64,000 nucleotides of DNA from Cristatella mucedo (Eukaryota; Bryozoa; Phylactolaemata; Cristatellidae): positions 530,001-594,000 of the forward strand of contig WPIO01000118.1 in the NCBI GenBank assembly GCA_009760855.2, in the 5' to 3' direction. Below, piece by piece: positions 34,601-45,779 of this stretch (position 1 is its first letter; each line of letters begins with the position of its first letter). Under the pieces are notes generated by a model. It was not told the origin of the DNA and searched no databases. It was given only the letters and a program-made list of their open reading frames with translations. Both the position numbers and the translations under genes were made by a program.

Positions 34601-34745
34601 AGTTGATCATATCCTAGTGTAAGGCAAGCTGTGAAGGAAAATTAGGAGCTCCATTATCAGTTCAGAAGCAAACCAAGAAAACCATCTAGCATATACGAGG
34701 TCAAAAAATACAAAATCAAACAGCTGTCAGATCTCTGTATCATGT

Positions 34746-35270
34746 ATGGTTTTGTCCCTCACTTTTAGGTCCCTTCATTCTATGGCTCCAGCCTATCTCT
34801 CAGATATACTACCCCATCAGGCTAAGCATCGTACCACCCGCTTTTCGGAATCCAACAGTCTAGAAATACCTTATACAAACCTAAATCCTTTGGAGACCGT
34901 GCATTTAGTTCATATGCTCCCAAAGCCTGGAACTCCCTCCCGACCTGCGTCAGAACATCACCTGACCTGACCACATTTAAAAGGAACCTAAAAACACACT
35001 TATTTAGGACAGCATTTAGTGGGCCCCTGTGATTCGTCCTTGATGTGCTTATGCGTGCTGACACTGTGCGTGCTGCCACTAACCACATTTGCATGCTGAC
35101 CCTGTGCATGTCACCCCTAACCATATTATTCATTTCGTTTGTTTTTTCAAGCATGATTTTACTTACCATTCAATTGCATCTCACTTTACAGCAAATGTAA
35201 AGCGCCTAGAGAGAGATTAAGTTCTCTGAGGGCGCTTTAGCAAGTTAATTATTATTATTATTATTATTAT
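34746..35270 (+). mobile_element. LINE-A 3' copy
   Basis: Begins at GGTTTTGTCCCTCACTTTTAG (RT residue about 385) and is complete to the hairpin and (ATT)n tail. Nearly identical to the distal part of 18,961-19,487, with a frame-shifting one-base loss near 34,885. Confidence 0.88.
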
Positions 35271-35344
35271 AGTCACGGCTTTACAACGTACGAACGAATG
35301 TGTAAGTGGGCTAATGGCTTAATCAGTGTAAACATGGTCGCTCT

Positions 35345-36965
35345 CCACTCGTGACAACAACTATGTATCCACAGATTTGCACGCGCCAGGATTCAATACA
35401 GAGGTCCTTCAAACTATCTCCCGTTTTCCTTTCTTTCTTTTTTCGTCAAAGATTCTTGAAGAAATACTCACTCAACAACTGCTGGGACACATTTATAAGA
35501 ATGAAATGTCAACAATTTTTTAATCTGGTTTCAAGCGGCAGCAATCTACTGAAATCAATCAAGCAATCTGCTGCTCTTCTGCGTAGTAACCAATGAAATC
35601 ATGTGCAGCGTTGATGGTGAGAATTTCACTGCCCTATCCCTGCTAGATTTCTAAGCTGCCTTTGATTCTACTGATCGTGATTTCTTACAGGAACAGCTAA
35701 GAGCATTTAGCGGTTTGGCAAAAGAGGCGCTGGCGTGGTTTAAATTGTACTTTTCTGATCGTGTGCATCCTTAACCGGTGAGGATTAGGTCTTATCCACC
35801 AGACTAGTCACTTGTAGAGTCCGTCAAAGGTCCGTCCTTGGTCCGTTGCTGTTCTCCGTTTAGACTCAACCTCTGGGAAAAGTGATTCGAGCCTACGGAA
35901 GAGTATGTAACTTTTATGCTGATGATATGCAGCTGTATTTTTCATATATGCCATCTGATTCTTCTGCAGCAACTACTGAATGTTTGCTTTGCTAACATTT
36001 TATCTTGGATTCCAGCCAATATCTACAGATTACACGACGATAGAACTAAACTGCTCCTCATAGGACACCCGAAGCGTTTGGCTGGACTAGAAGGTTTGCT
36101 TTTCTAATAGGTGAAGCTGTTGCGCGAGCATCACCATCTGCTCGAAATTTAGGTGTAATCTTCGACAGCTGCCTACATTTTGAAAACTTTGTTAAGAAGA
36201 CTGCTTCCAAAGCTAGCCACCACGTCCGATCCATATCTAAGATAAGGAGCTGTCTTCTACGGAGGCTTGCAAAACATGTAACTTACTCCTTACTTCTGTA
36301 CCGGCTAGATTATAGTAATTCCCTTTTGGTTGGGCTACCAAAAAAAGCTACCAGGCCACTGCAGCTGGCTATGAATATGGCAGCAAAACTAGTTTGAAAA
36401 TCCCAGAGGTTTGAATGAGTCTCCTTTGTTAAAAGAGCTGAGATGGCTACCAGTTGATGAACGGGTACAGAGCAAATATCTTATGCTGACCCACAAGGCC
36501 AGCCATGGTTTGGATTCTCCACGCCTAGCTGAACTGCTGCAGCAGTTTAAGTCTCATCGTGCCCTCATGTCCTGCATGGGCAAGCAATCAGCAGTTCCGT
36601 CCCTCATCCTAAAAACTATTGGCGATATTAGCTTGTTACCTGCTGGTCCTAGACTGTGGAACTCGCTTCCACAATTCTTACGCAACGACAACTACTATCC
36701 TGCTGCCGACTACGGCGAATCTTTTCAAGCAGTTCTGAACTACTACTTCTGTGCTACTTACGTTTCAACAGCTCTCCTGCTACCTTGACTCAGTTATGCT
36801 TCTTATTTTCTCTTAGTTAGATTGAATGTGATGGATACCGAATGTATACAAAAATCTACTTACGCTGAGAGTGCACTATGCAAAAATATTCTGCATAGCA
36901 CCAGCTTAGTCTTTGCAATTTTGGTAGAGTTACACTTGGAGATACATGCGTGGATACATACATAC
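35345..36965 (+). mobile_element. LINE-B, longest copy, with RT domain
   Basis: In broken frames one can read an RT N-terminal FLSFF(F)/LKKYS-like start (35,420), LLDF*AAFDSTDRDFLQ (35,640-35,690, one in-frame stop), SVLGPLLFSV (35,835), FYADDMQLYFSY (35,910-35,945) with the Asp pair, LKELRWLPV (36,430), and then an intact C-terminal frame 36,411-36,788 with GPRLWNSLPQFLRND. The end is GAGTTACACTTGGAGATACAT plus ACAT repeats. It has many stops and is inactive. Confidence 0.85.
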
Positions 36966-37199
36966 ATGGGTGACTGTTAAACATCTGTAGGAATCAAATG
37001 CTTGGTCTTATGGGAAATTAACGTCGATTCTAGGAGTCCTACCAACCTCGTGAATGACCGCAGTGTGTGCAATGCATGCAATGCTATGACCTGCAGATCT
37101 AGGTATCTGACCTGCGTCTCTGCAGTAGAGCAGCAAATTCGTGAGCTTTTAATTGAGAAAAAGTGTCGCCATAGAAAGAGCGGAGCAGTATGAAGAAAA

Positions 37200-38160
37200 A
37201 CCACGAATCAACTGCCTGGAATCGTCGAATGCAATGCCTATCCCTTCAGTTGACCCAGGAGCCTGCATTGCGCCCGTATCTGACAAATTATAATGTGTGA
37301 ATGACTAAGGCGACTAATGAAAAGTGACTTAACACCGGCTTGTACCGGAATAGCTCGAAGATTTAACTTGGAATTTAATTTAATTCAATGCAATTGTAAG
37401 TCTTCCAGGCGATTTATGCCATAAATTTCAACATCCTCGCTAGCTGAACAAGCGGAGAATACACTGTTTCCAGATAAATACACAACATTTTTCTGAATGG
37501 CTGTTGTTTTACTGCAAGACTTGTTAAAGCTATCAAGGACAAGTGCCACTTGGGTCTCTTATGGATCGCTTAGGTAAAAATTCTATCAAACATCTTTAAG
37601 CTTCAGGTTCACTAATCGATAAAATCTATAGCAAATTACATCCAACTAAAATCAGATATAAACTTCAATGGTAATGTACAGGTTGCAAAATTAAAAATAT
37701 CTGCGAAGTATTAGCTCAGTTATGGAATTTCAGAAGACAAAAGCTAAACTGAAAATACTGTTAATCAATCACAAGCATGTACTACAAATAGCAGGAAGTC
37801 TTAACCAAACACACACAGAGTTTGGGGCGCGCTTGTTCCACGGGTTTCAGAATTCAGTCAACTTGTTATTTTCAGAAATTTTGATTCCGGTTAACCCCGA
37901 GTTTAACTTGGTTTGCATAGTCATTTTTTTAATTTTTTAAATAGATACCGTCAAAACTAGAGATCTTTTTTTAATTTGTTACTTTTTTAAGCTACCCTTA
38001 ACAGGTATTTAATTGTTATTCAATATTCACAGTATTTTCTCAAAATTTAATCTTAAAATAGCTCAAGCTAGATGCGCACAAAAGTTTAATACTTAAGCAA
38101 AGCTGAGGGTATTAAAAATGCAAATAATATTCGATTGCAGGTTTGAACTTTCCGACCTAG
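37200..38160 (+). repeat. Module M, copy 3
   Basis: Collinear with 25,230-26,110: CAGTTGACCCAGGAGCC, TTAACACCGGC, AGAATACACTGTTTCC, AATGGCTGTTGTTTTACTG, TTAACTTGGTTTGCATAGTCA. It enters after the same neighbourhood of the unit and exits at the same landmark (the CCCATACTTT segment), which argues that module M belongs to an ancestral unit variant. Confidence 0.65.
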
Positions 38161-38209
38161 AAATTTTGGTATCAATGCCCCTAATTTTGTAGGGAAAGTA
38201 ATTCACTAA

Positions 38210-38396
38210 CAGTGGTTCTTGACCTGTGGGTCGCGACCCCTTTGAGGGTCGAAAGACCCTTTCATAGGGGTCGCCTAAGACCAGGGGAAAACACGCATTT
38301 CGACACATTGCGCAAAATAATTTTATGGCTGGGGGTAGCCACAACATGAGGAAATGTATTAAAAGGTGGCGACATTAGGAAGGTTGAGGACCATTG
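38210..38396 (+). mobile_element. SPIN-like hAT non-autonomous DNA transposon (MITE), 187 bp
   Basis: Terminal inverted repeats CAGTGGTTCTTGACC and GGTTGAGGACCATTG. The inside contains GTGGGTCGCGACCCC, AGGGTCGAAAGACCC, GGGGTCGCCTAAGACCA and AATAATTTTATGGCTGGGG. From memory these match the SPIN (Space Invader) hAT family consensus closely. The insertion splits the unit landmark CACTAACG; the flanks CACTAA and CATCAACG fit an 8-bp hAT target duplication with small changes. No transposase is present. Confidence 0.8.
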
Positions 38397-39654
38397 CATC
38401 AACGATTCGCTTGCCAGTGCAGATCAATACTAAAGATTCGCCAGCAAAAGCAAATTTTAAATTTTTTTCATGTACTTTAATCATACGGGTTTTTTATTAA
38501 ACTGGTGCTTAGAAAGCAAGGAATAATTCAGCATTAAAACCACCAACAGCAAAAAAGACCATGATACTACAAGCATCTGCATCAGTGAGTCAGCAGCTTC
38601 ATAAACCTTAAGCGGAGAGTAAAGTAAAAATCAGAGCTTCGTCGGGTTCGTGTTCAGTTCAGCGATTTGCTAGCACCCAGAAACTACACGGCCGCATTTT
38701 CTAGCTTATTTTTAATACCAGTTGAATCATAAGACAAAAAGTCAACGTTTATCACTTTGTGGCTAAACTTCTAACACTCATGCTTGAAACATGAAGCGGA
38801 AACCATAAAAGAAACGGTGATTAGCTCTAAATGAAATGCTGTTAATAATGGGGCACAATGTCATATCGTGGTAAGCTAATAACGGCGTGACACCATTGGA
38901 CTTATAAAAACAGCTTACGAAGTTATTACATTCAAGGTCATTTTAAAGCACTCTGCTTTGATTTTCTGTGAAGTTATTTCTGAACAAAAGGTGGCCTCAT
39001 TTTTTGGTGAGCGAAGCAGCATCAAAGACTATTCCAAATTTTAGCTCTTAGCTTGATATCAATGTTGTTTTCAAAAAATCTCTCTTAAAGTCTTAATCAG
39101 TTACCGCACTTTTTGTTGAGCGATCAGTAGAGGAGAGCATAAAGTGACCTAGTGCGATCTGCCATAATATTGGAGGGCAGCCAGAATAAGATAAGTTTGA
39201 AGCATCCTAATGCATCTGGCCATGCATGCTCCGATTCAACATCAGAGGTTTTCTTTCTGTGCTCATATTTTAGAAAGCTGCACGTGAAATAGCACAAAGC
39301 AAAGGGAAGCCCCGATCGAGTTCGTTCTCCATGAATTGCGGTCGTGTCAGTCGAATATACTGCAAAGCTGAGAAAATGCGCTGGACAGCATTGCTAAAAC
39401 AAAAGATATTAAAGAATAAAACTATCTGTGGCTCGCAAAATTTCCGGAAAACTTTGAAATTGCTTTGGAACGTAAGCGTAATGGACATCTACTGTAATCG
39501 CTTGTACACTGGCTCTACTGAAGAGTAATTCTGCAATTCTTTCCACTGTAGCAGAATCTTTGTAGTAAAAAAGTATAAAACTATTTGCTGTCGCTAAATT
39601 AAGGAAATTATGCATTCAATGAGTATCAGCTGTGTGACAAAAGAAGGCTTTCCT

Positions 39655-39787
39655 TACATGCTTACTTGCTGTTTATCGAGCAGGTAACCCCTAACCAGTC
39701 GATCGTTCTTTATTTGCAGCAAATGCAAAGTGCCTTGAAAGTGAGTTCTTTGAGGGCGCTTTATCAAATGTATTGTTATTGTCATTA
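39655..39787 (+). mobile_element. LINE-A 3' tail at the U8/U9 junction
   Basis: 3' UTR fragment with hairpin AAAGTGCC/GGCGCTTT (a G-U type pair) and a short TATTGTTATTGTCATT tail. The CT tract of the next unit begins right after it. Confidence 0.8.
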
Positions 39788-39791
39788 ACTG

Positions 39792-39873
<82 letters not shown>

Positions 39874-40127
39874 CGTCCGTCCGTCCGTCCGTCCGTCCGT
39901 CCGTCCGTCCATCCCCATCCATCCATCCATCCATCCATCCATCCATCCATCCATCCGTCCGTCCGTCCGTCCGTCCGTCCGTCCATCCATCCATCCATCC
40001 ATCCATCCATCCATCCATCCATCCATCCGTCCGTCCGTCCGTCCATCCATCCATCCATCCATCCATCCATCCATCCATCCATCCTCTCTCTCTGTCTCTC
40101 TCTTCTCTCTCTCTCTCGCTGTTTCTG

Positions 40128-40158
<31 letters not shown>

Positions 40159-40688
40159 TGCTCTTTCTCGCTCTCGCTGTCTCTCCCTCTCTGTGTCTCT
40201 ATCCCTCTCTCTCGCTCGCTATGTCTCTTTCTCTCTCGCTATCTTTCTCTCTTCGTCCATTTTTTTAATAGCATCTCAACAGAATGTGGGAGTACAGTTA
40301 AAACCAACTCATTTTCTTAAGGTTTTTAGATTAGTTCAGCTATCAAGCAAACCAAGTTTCCTTAATACAATTTGCCTAGCTATTGGCGTTGCTGAGTTTA
40401 TGGTACTAAAGACAATATAGTCGAAGTAATTGTGCCTCAGAGTTTACGCTGATTCAAATGTATACCTCCCGGACGGCCTCCCTAAGCTATTCGATGCTAA
40501 CAGATTCTGAAAAAACGTTCATTTGTGGCTACTAAAGATATATAACAAACTGTATGAAGCAAACGCTTCTTAAGAAATAAGACGCCTTGCGGGAAAAATT
40601 TGTCGGCAGCTTAACGAGTTAAATAAAGAATACTGGGGCAACATATTAGGGATGGTGTAGTTTCTTGTAGATGCCCAATTTATTTAAT
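39788..40688 (+). repeat. Array unit U9, short piece
   Basis: A CT tract, then the post-CT segment (ACAGAATGTGGGAG, ATTAGTTCAGCTATCAAGC, ACTGGGGCAACATATTAGGGATGG) up to about 40,680, where a LINE-A fragment cuts in. Confidence 0.65.
39794..40258. repeat. Compound microsatellite CT / GTCC / ATCC
   Basis: About 75 bp of CT, then alternating blocks of (GTCC)n and (ATCC)n arranged GTCC-ATCC-GTCC-ATCC-GTCC-ATCC, then CT again with CTGT and CTCG variants. The blocks of similar length suggest that a GTCC+ATCC pair was amplified as a unit. ORFs with SVRPSIHP-type repeats and their minus-strand counterparts are artefacts. Confidence 0.95.
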
Positions 40689-41032
40689 TCGTTGGTCCCA
40701 AAGCCTGGAGCTTACACCCACCTGCATCACAAAATCTCTAGACTTGTCCGCAATTAAAATTAATCTAAAAAAGTATATATAATGACAGCTTTTAGTGGTA
40801 CACTGTGATTCGTCCTTAATGTGCTTACGCGAGCTGACACCGTTGCATGCTGGCACCAACCACACTTGCATGCTGACTCTGTCCATGTTGATCCCTAGCC
40901 ATGTAATTCTTGTTGTTTATTGAGCATGCTACCACTAACTGTTCGATCGTGCTTCCTTTACAGCAACTTTAAAGCGCTAAGTTGAGTTCTCCGATGGCGA
41001 TTTATCAAATGCATTATTCTTATAATTTTATT
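40689..41032 (+). mobile_element. LINE-A 3' fragment, old
   Basis: Starts at the TTGGTCCCAAAGCCTGGAG part of the C-terminus, keeps the 3' UTR landmarks (GCATGCTGACTCTGTCCATG, TGTTTATTGAGCATGCTACC), a decayed hairpin and an ATT-like tail. Confidence 0.8.
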
Positions 41033-41571
41033 ATTCAATCACGTTCTTACATCAACCTTTTTAAAAATAAGTGTTTCATTTTGAAAGTTGACGTTTCCTC
41101 GGTTTTCCGATTAAATTAATTTTTAATCTATGACAGTCTATTTGTAATTCACTTTTATATTGGTGCTTCCTCTCTTGTCTGCGGCTAGCTCCTTAGTGAA
41201 CCAGCATTCACTTTCACTCATGAAAGTAAAAAATTATTTAATTAAAAATTTTTTCTGGTGACAAACATACATGGTTCCTATTAAGGCAGTGCATGCGCTT
41301 TTTAATGCACCTACTTTATGGTGTCATTTAATTTGCAAAAAAGTCAAGTCACGCGCACCTTATTGAAGACCTCACGAGGAAGAGGTGGTGGAGGCTTGGG
41401 GTCTTGCCTTTCTACTGGCGTAAAGCAATCAAAACTTTGCGAGAGCCACTAATATTAAATTGCAACAAAATCGCTTTAATTTAACAGGTAGATATCGATT
41501 TAGAGTTAGGAGAAACCGAGTTTGATAGTGAAACTAGAAAGAATAAAAATCAAAATGGGCTTAACCAGGGT

Positions 41572-41702
41572 CTCTCTCTTTCTCCGTCTCCATCACTCTT
41601 TCTGTCTTTCTGTCTCTCTTTCTTTCTCTTTCTTCCTCACACTTTCTCTTTCTCGCTCTAGTTCTCTTGTGCCCTTCTCGCTCTCTCTCTCTCCCTCTTT
41701 CT
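41572..41702 (+). repeat. CT-rich tract of U10
   Basis: An imperfect CT/CTTT tract at the standard unit position. Confidence 0.9.
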
Positions 41703-42705
41703 TATGAAGCGACGCAATGGAAAATGGTGCCATGTTATCACCCAAAGGCCTTTATTAAATTAACCAGATAATTGAAAATATCAAGCCATCTTATTTTCAG
41801 GTGAAAACATAGCAGATCTATGACCATGCTTGATTCAAGTGTTATATTGTTCTGGCCGTTACATACCTGTTGGAAGACCTCGTATGCTATTAAATGCCAA
41901 CATCTTGCAAATAACATTCCATTAGTGCTAATGTGGCTATCTAAAATATTTTATGAAGCAAAATGGTATTTTGAAGTGCTGAAAAGCCTAGAAAAAAACT
42001 TTCCCATGCGAATTAATAAGGTAAAGAAAGATGCTGGGACAACTGAGACAGAGACAGTGTCATTTCCCTTAAATTTACTCTTTATTTAACTGCCAGAAGT
42101 CCCAATGTTATTCTTGCCATATTGATAAAGTATCAGTATATCAAGCATTTTTCAGGTTATTGACTTGATGACTCATATCTAAGCAAAAACAGTTGAGCAT
42201 TTTTGCTGGTGGATACCGCCACGTGAACTAAGCATTCAAACACAGGTCGGGCTGCATTTCCTTCTGTCGACACAGCTGGAAAATAAGTCGTGTCTTTGTT
42301 GCTTCCAGTTGATATTGGAACACCATCACTCAGTGGTTAAGCACCTCAGCTGCATGCTGCCGTTCAGTGAAAGCCTGCTGCCGTCTCAGCTCTCTCTGCG
42401 TGCGCCTTCGAAGCAAGCCTGCATTCCACTTGAAATGCTGAATTCTGGCGTCGCAGCGTGTGAGTGTGCAGTCGTCGTCGGTGGATGCGTAGAAGGCGCG
42501 AGCACACGGACACACGTAGATTTCCTGCAGAGGCATTCCTATATATTTAACGCCATGCTTGTGCAGCGGGTAGTAATCCTGCTTGCTAGAAAGCTTGAGT
42601 ATGTTCATCTTTACAATAAGCTAACGAACGTTGTTAAGTTGAAAAGCACTGGCAAGGCAAATCCGATTAATGCGAAACAATAATCTTTCATCTGCCTCCT
42701 TTCAG

Positions 42706-43085
42706 AACTGCAAAGGCTCCTATTTGGCTTACTGAAGGACAAGAAGATAAAGCTTGCTGAATGGAAGTGGAAGCTAGCTGCAGAAATGCTGGAGCGGGCT
42801 GAAGAGAACCTAAAGGTGACTAAAACAATCCAGGAGCTGGCTGGAAAAATGCTGACGCTGGCTGAGTACGAGCGGCAGCTAGCTGAAATAAAGCTGCAGT
42901 TTACTGATAAAAATTAAACGTGCTGGCCGAAGATTAATTCAAGCTGGCTAAAGGAAGTCTTGCTTTGGCTAAAGAAAGGAAGAAGCGAACCGAAGGAATT
43001 ACTGAAGCTAGCTGAAGAACAGCGGAGGCGGGCTAAAGTGAAGTAGAGATCTGGTTGCGAAACGGCTGACATTGGCCCGAGAACA
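42706..43085 (+). pseudogene. Heptad-repeat exon of U10, broken
   Basis: Acceptor-like TGCCTCCTTTCAG. A frame ELQRLLFGLL... then heptads (LAEWKWK, LAAEMLE, LAGKMLT, LAEYERQ) runs open to TAA near 42,917. Heptad-type sequence continues in other frames to about 43,030. The unit tail GCGAAACGGCTGACATTGGC is present but out of frame. Confidence 0.55.
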
Positions 43086-43774
43086 GTAGATAGCGCTCTG
43101 GCTTTCAGCAAATGCTTCCTCATTGACATAGGCAGCTAGCCACGCAAAGGCTGCTTCCGACAATGCAAGTGCAACAGCCGACAAAACTGGAGTAGCACGA
43201 GCCGGCCAAAGGATAGGCTGTCGAAGCACTTTTAGCGACGAAGCTACCACTGCCAGCCGCTTCGTTCGGACTTTCGTGGGCGAGCTAACCTTTGAAAGTC
43301 TCTATCTATCCTTCGGAGCCAGTAAATTGTTCTTGCGGCCTCCTTACGAGTCTTTTACTTTGCGAGGTCCATTAAAGCAAGTGTCTGGTTGATAGCGCCA
43401 AGGGGCGCGACCAGAATTTAAAGCAACGTGAAAATATTGCTGCTGAGAGCATTGGTGCGTGCAGAGTGTACGTCGAGCAAAAATATGCTCGCTCTTTTGG
43501 AAAAACGTGTTAGATTCTAGGAGTCCTACCTAGCTCGCTTATGCGAGTGCAGCGTATGCAGTGCATGCACTGTTAGGAGAAGTGACGAGGAGCCATTTTC
43601 CCTTAGAGAAAGCCAATCAAAACGCTTGCGGACTGTCAACGTGAGTTATGCAGTTTGCCAGTACTTTTCCTTTTTCTCGCTGCCGCTAAATCTCTCGGGA
43701 CGGTGTTATTGGCAATCATGAAAGAAGTTCAAATGCCGCGAGTTTCCAGAAGTATGAAATCTGCATTAACTTCC

Positions 43775-43960
43775 GCTAACCGTATTTTAATGCTAACCCT
43801 ATCTAGGCCAACTCTTACCACGTCGTGCTAATTGGGCATCGAGCATTCAACCACTTATTCATGCTTCAGTCACAGCACATTTAAAAGACCTAGAAAGAGG
43901 TTGAGTAGTCTGAATGCGCTATAAAATATTCAGTATTATTTTTATTTTTATTATTAATAA
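43775..43960 (+). mobile_element. LINE-A 3' fragment inside U10
   Basis: From CGCTAACCGTATTTTAATGCTAACCC to a decayed hairpin and TATTATTTTTATTTTTATT tail. A LINE-A fragment occupies the same unit position in U12 (60,370). Confidence 0.75.
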
Positions 43961-44710
43961 TTGTGACGGATACGAGAGGCATACCTAGAAAACAATCAAT
44001 AATGGCGAGGAGTTGTGAATTTTGCAATCATATTTTTGGAATTCCTGTCCAATACTTTCGAACGGAAAGAAATTCACTACCGACGCGCTATATCGCGAAG
44101 ACCGATTGCAAGAGAGCCTGCGAATGTGTATACATAAATTTGATTCACAATTGCATGACTTTTTCCCAACGATTGATTATTCATATGCACCTTTACGTTT
44201 AGCAAAAGCTGTGAAGCAAGTGAATCAGAATACTGAAAGCTGAGTCAGTCTGTGATTTCGCCAGCATGGATAAGCATGCATCTGCAACATGCTACTGTGG
44301 TTTGACAAAGCCCGCTTAAAATCTTCTTTGTATCTTCTTTGTATTACGTTAACTGCGGCAAAGACATATAGGGAAAGACTTTAAAAAGTGGCACTCAGTA
44401 ATCACGCATTGCAGCAATCCAGAAAGCTACTCACTCCATGCGAAAGTACCTAGTGCATGCATGTCGCCTCGAGCGAGTTAGATCTCATAGCATTCTTCAG
44501 CTAACGGTCGATTATCCTGTTTTATCAAGCAACAGAGATTAGAATTCCTACGCCAGTAAGCACGGATTTTTGTTGCGCCTAGTCCCAGTAATTTCACTAT
44601 AGGGGCGTCTTACAAAACTGGTTCTAAGCGAGCGACTCATGAAGCAGCTGCGAAATCAACCGCATACAGTAGAAAAGAGCCGCATTCCAGTAAATACTGC
44701 GTGAGTGAAA

Positions 44711-44827
44711 TAGCTTTGCTGTAGAGCATAGGTAGAGAATACACAAATAGGTTTGCTGTAGAGCATAGGTAAAGAATACACAAATAGGTTTGCTGTAGAG
44801 CATAGGTAAAGAATACACAAATAGGTT
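44711..44827 (+). repeat. 37-bp tandem repeat, about three copies
   Basis: Period 37 bp (TTTGCTGTAGAGCATAGGT... to ...ACACAAATAGG). Other units have one copy of the AGAGCATAGGTAGAGAGTAAA segment here. Because 37 leaves remainder 1 on division by 3, the three minus-strand frames all show the same peptide cycle. Confidence 0.9.
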
Positions 44828-45204
44828 TGAGCTTCGCGCGGCTCGTTTTGTAGCCTGGCAATGGCTTGTAGCTCTACATTACCTGGCCGCACGCTGGGCC
44901 ACATTTTCATGACCTGTTGCATTGAAATACAGAAACTGAAGTTTTTTATTTGCTGTTCAAAGGGAAAAACTTGTGCTTATAATATGAATCTGAAACGTCG
45001 TAAGAAACGGTAACTGGGTTGAAGCGGATTTCTGTTAATAGCGGGCCCAAATGGCAATACCCTGGCGAGGTAGTATTGGCGCAGCTCCGTCTGTCTTATA
45101 CATACTGTGCACGAAGTGAGTACAGCAAAGCATATTTAAAGCAGTTTGCTCTTTATTAAAATCCATGTATTACCGAGTAAAGATGGCGTCATTGTTTTTG
45201 AGTA

Positions 45205-45402
45205 ATAAATAATAATAAAATAATAATGCTAGCTGATTAAACAACCTCTTTTTGTATAGCGACAGAAGAGCCTTTACGGCTATCACCACCGCTGGCAGTG
45301 GCGATAAAGAATCGCCCACCACAGGAATCGAACCCACGACCTCGGGACCGAGGTCGTGAAAGCAACCGCCTTACCTAGTGTGCCATCACGGCTCACCAAC
45401 AA
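45205..45402 (-). mobile_element. SINE-A with ATT-type tail, inside U10
   Basis: On the minus strand: head GGCACACTAGGTAAGGCGG, box B GTGGGTTCGATTCC, body, GTCGCTATACAAAAAGAGG, AATCAGCTAGC, then ATTATTATTTTATTATTATT. The ATT tail is the same kind as in LINE-A, suggesting the same mobilising machinery although the SINE-A body lacks the hairpin. Confidence 0.82.
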
Positions 45403-45779
45403 AGCCGTATCTAACAAGAGCTTGATCAGTTACAATGAAAAAACGTGAATCCTAGCAAAAATGTGGCTTTGGGAAATAAATGTTGTCACAACTTAAAACT
45501 AACTTTTCTGAAATCGGATTTCCAGAAAACTGCCCCGAAGTACATGTGATTTACAATGATCTGCGAAATGTTATGCCGTATCCTAACGGAATTTGTAATG
45601 TCCATCTTTTGCCACAATTTCTCTTTTTTCTTGATTATCCTCCAATATGGCCAACATTGCTCTGTTCTTCGTTAACCTTGAACAGATTTACCTTGAATTT
45701 ACCTCGTTAACCTTGAATGCTCAGATTTAGGTACATTGCCAGGTGTCCTGCCCCGAAACAAGCTTGTCGCTCATTGTGA
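45403..45779. other. Unassigned sequence after U10
   Basis: No supported gene. An ORF at 45,480-45,710 has no recognisable family. Confidence 0.4.

Larger units (their letters stand above)
36966..39654 (+). repeat. Array unit U8 (distal part)
   Basis: Unit sequence resumes at CGTCGATTCTAGGAGTCCTACC (37,024), then switches to module M (37,200-38,160), carries the SPIN-like insertion, and continues with the ATTCAGC.TTAAAACCACC, AAACCATAAAAGAAACGG and GCAGAATCTTTG landmarks to 39,654. No proximal half is present. Confidence 0.7.
41033..45208 (+). repeat. Array unit U10
   Basis: Leader (41,050), GAACCAGCATTCAC (41,199), CT tract (41,572), an acceptor-like TTGCTTCCAG at 42,307 with the 53-bp segment lost, a broken heptad exon (42,706), then the distal landmarks to GTCATTGTTTTTGAGTAA (45,190). 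It shares a LINE-A insertion with U12 and has its own 37-bp triplication. Confidence 0.78.
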
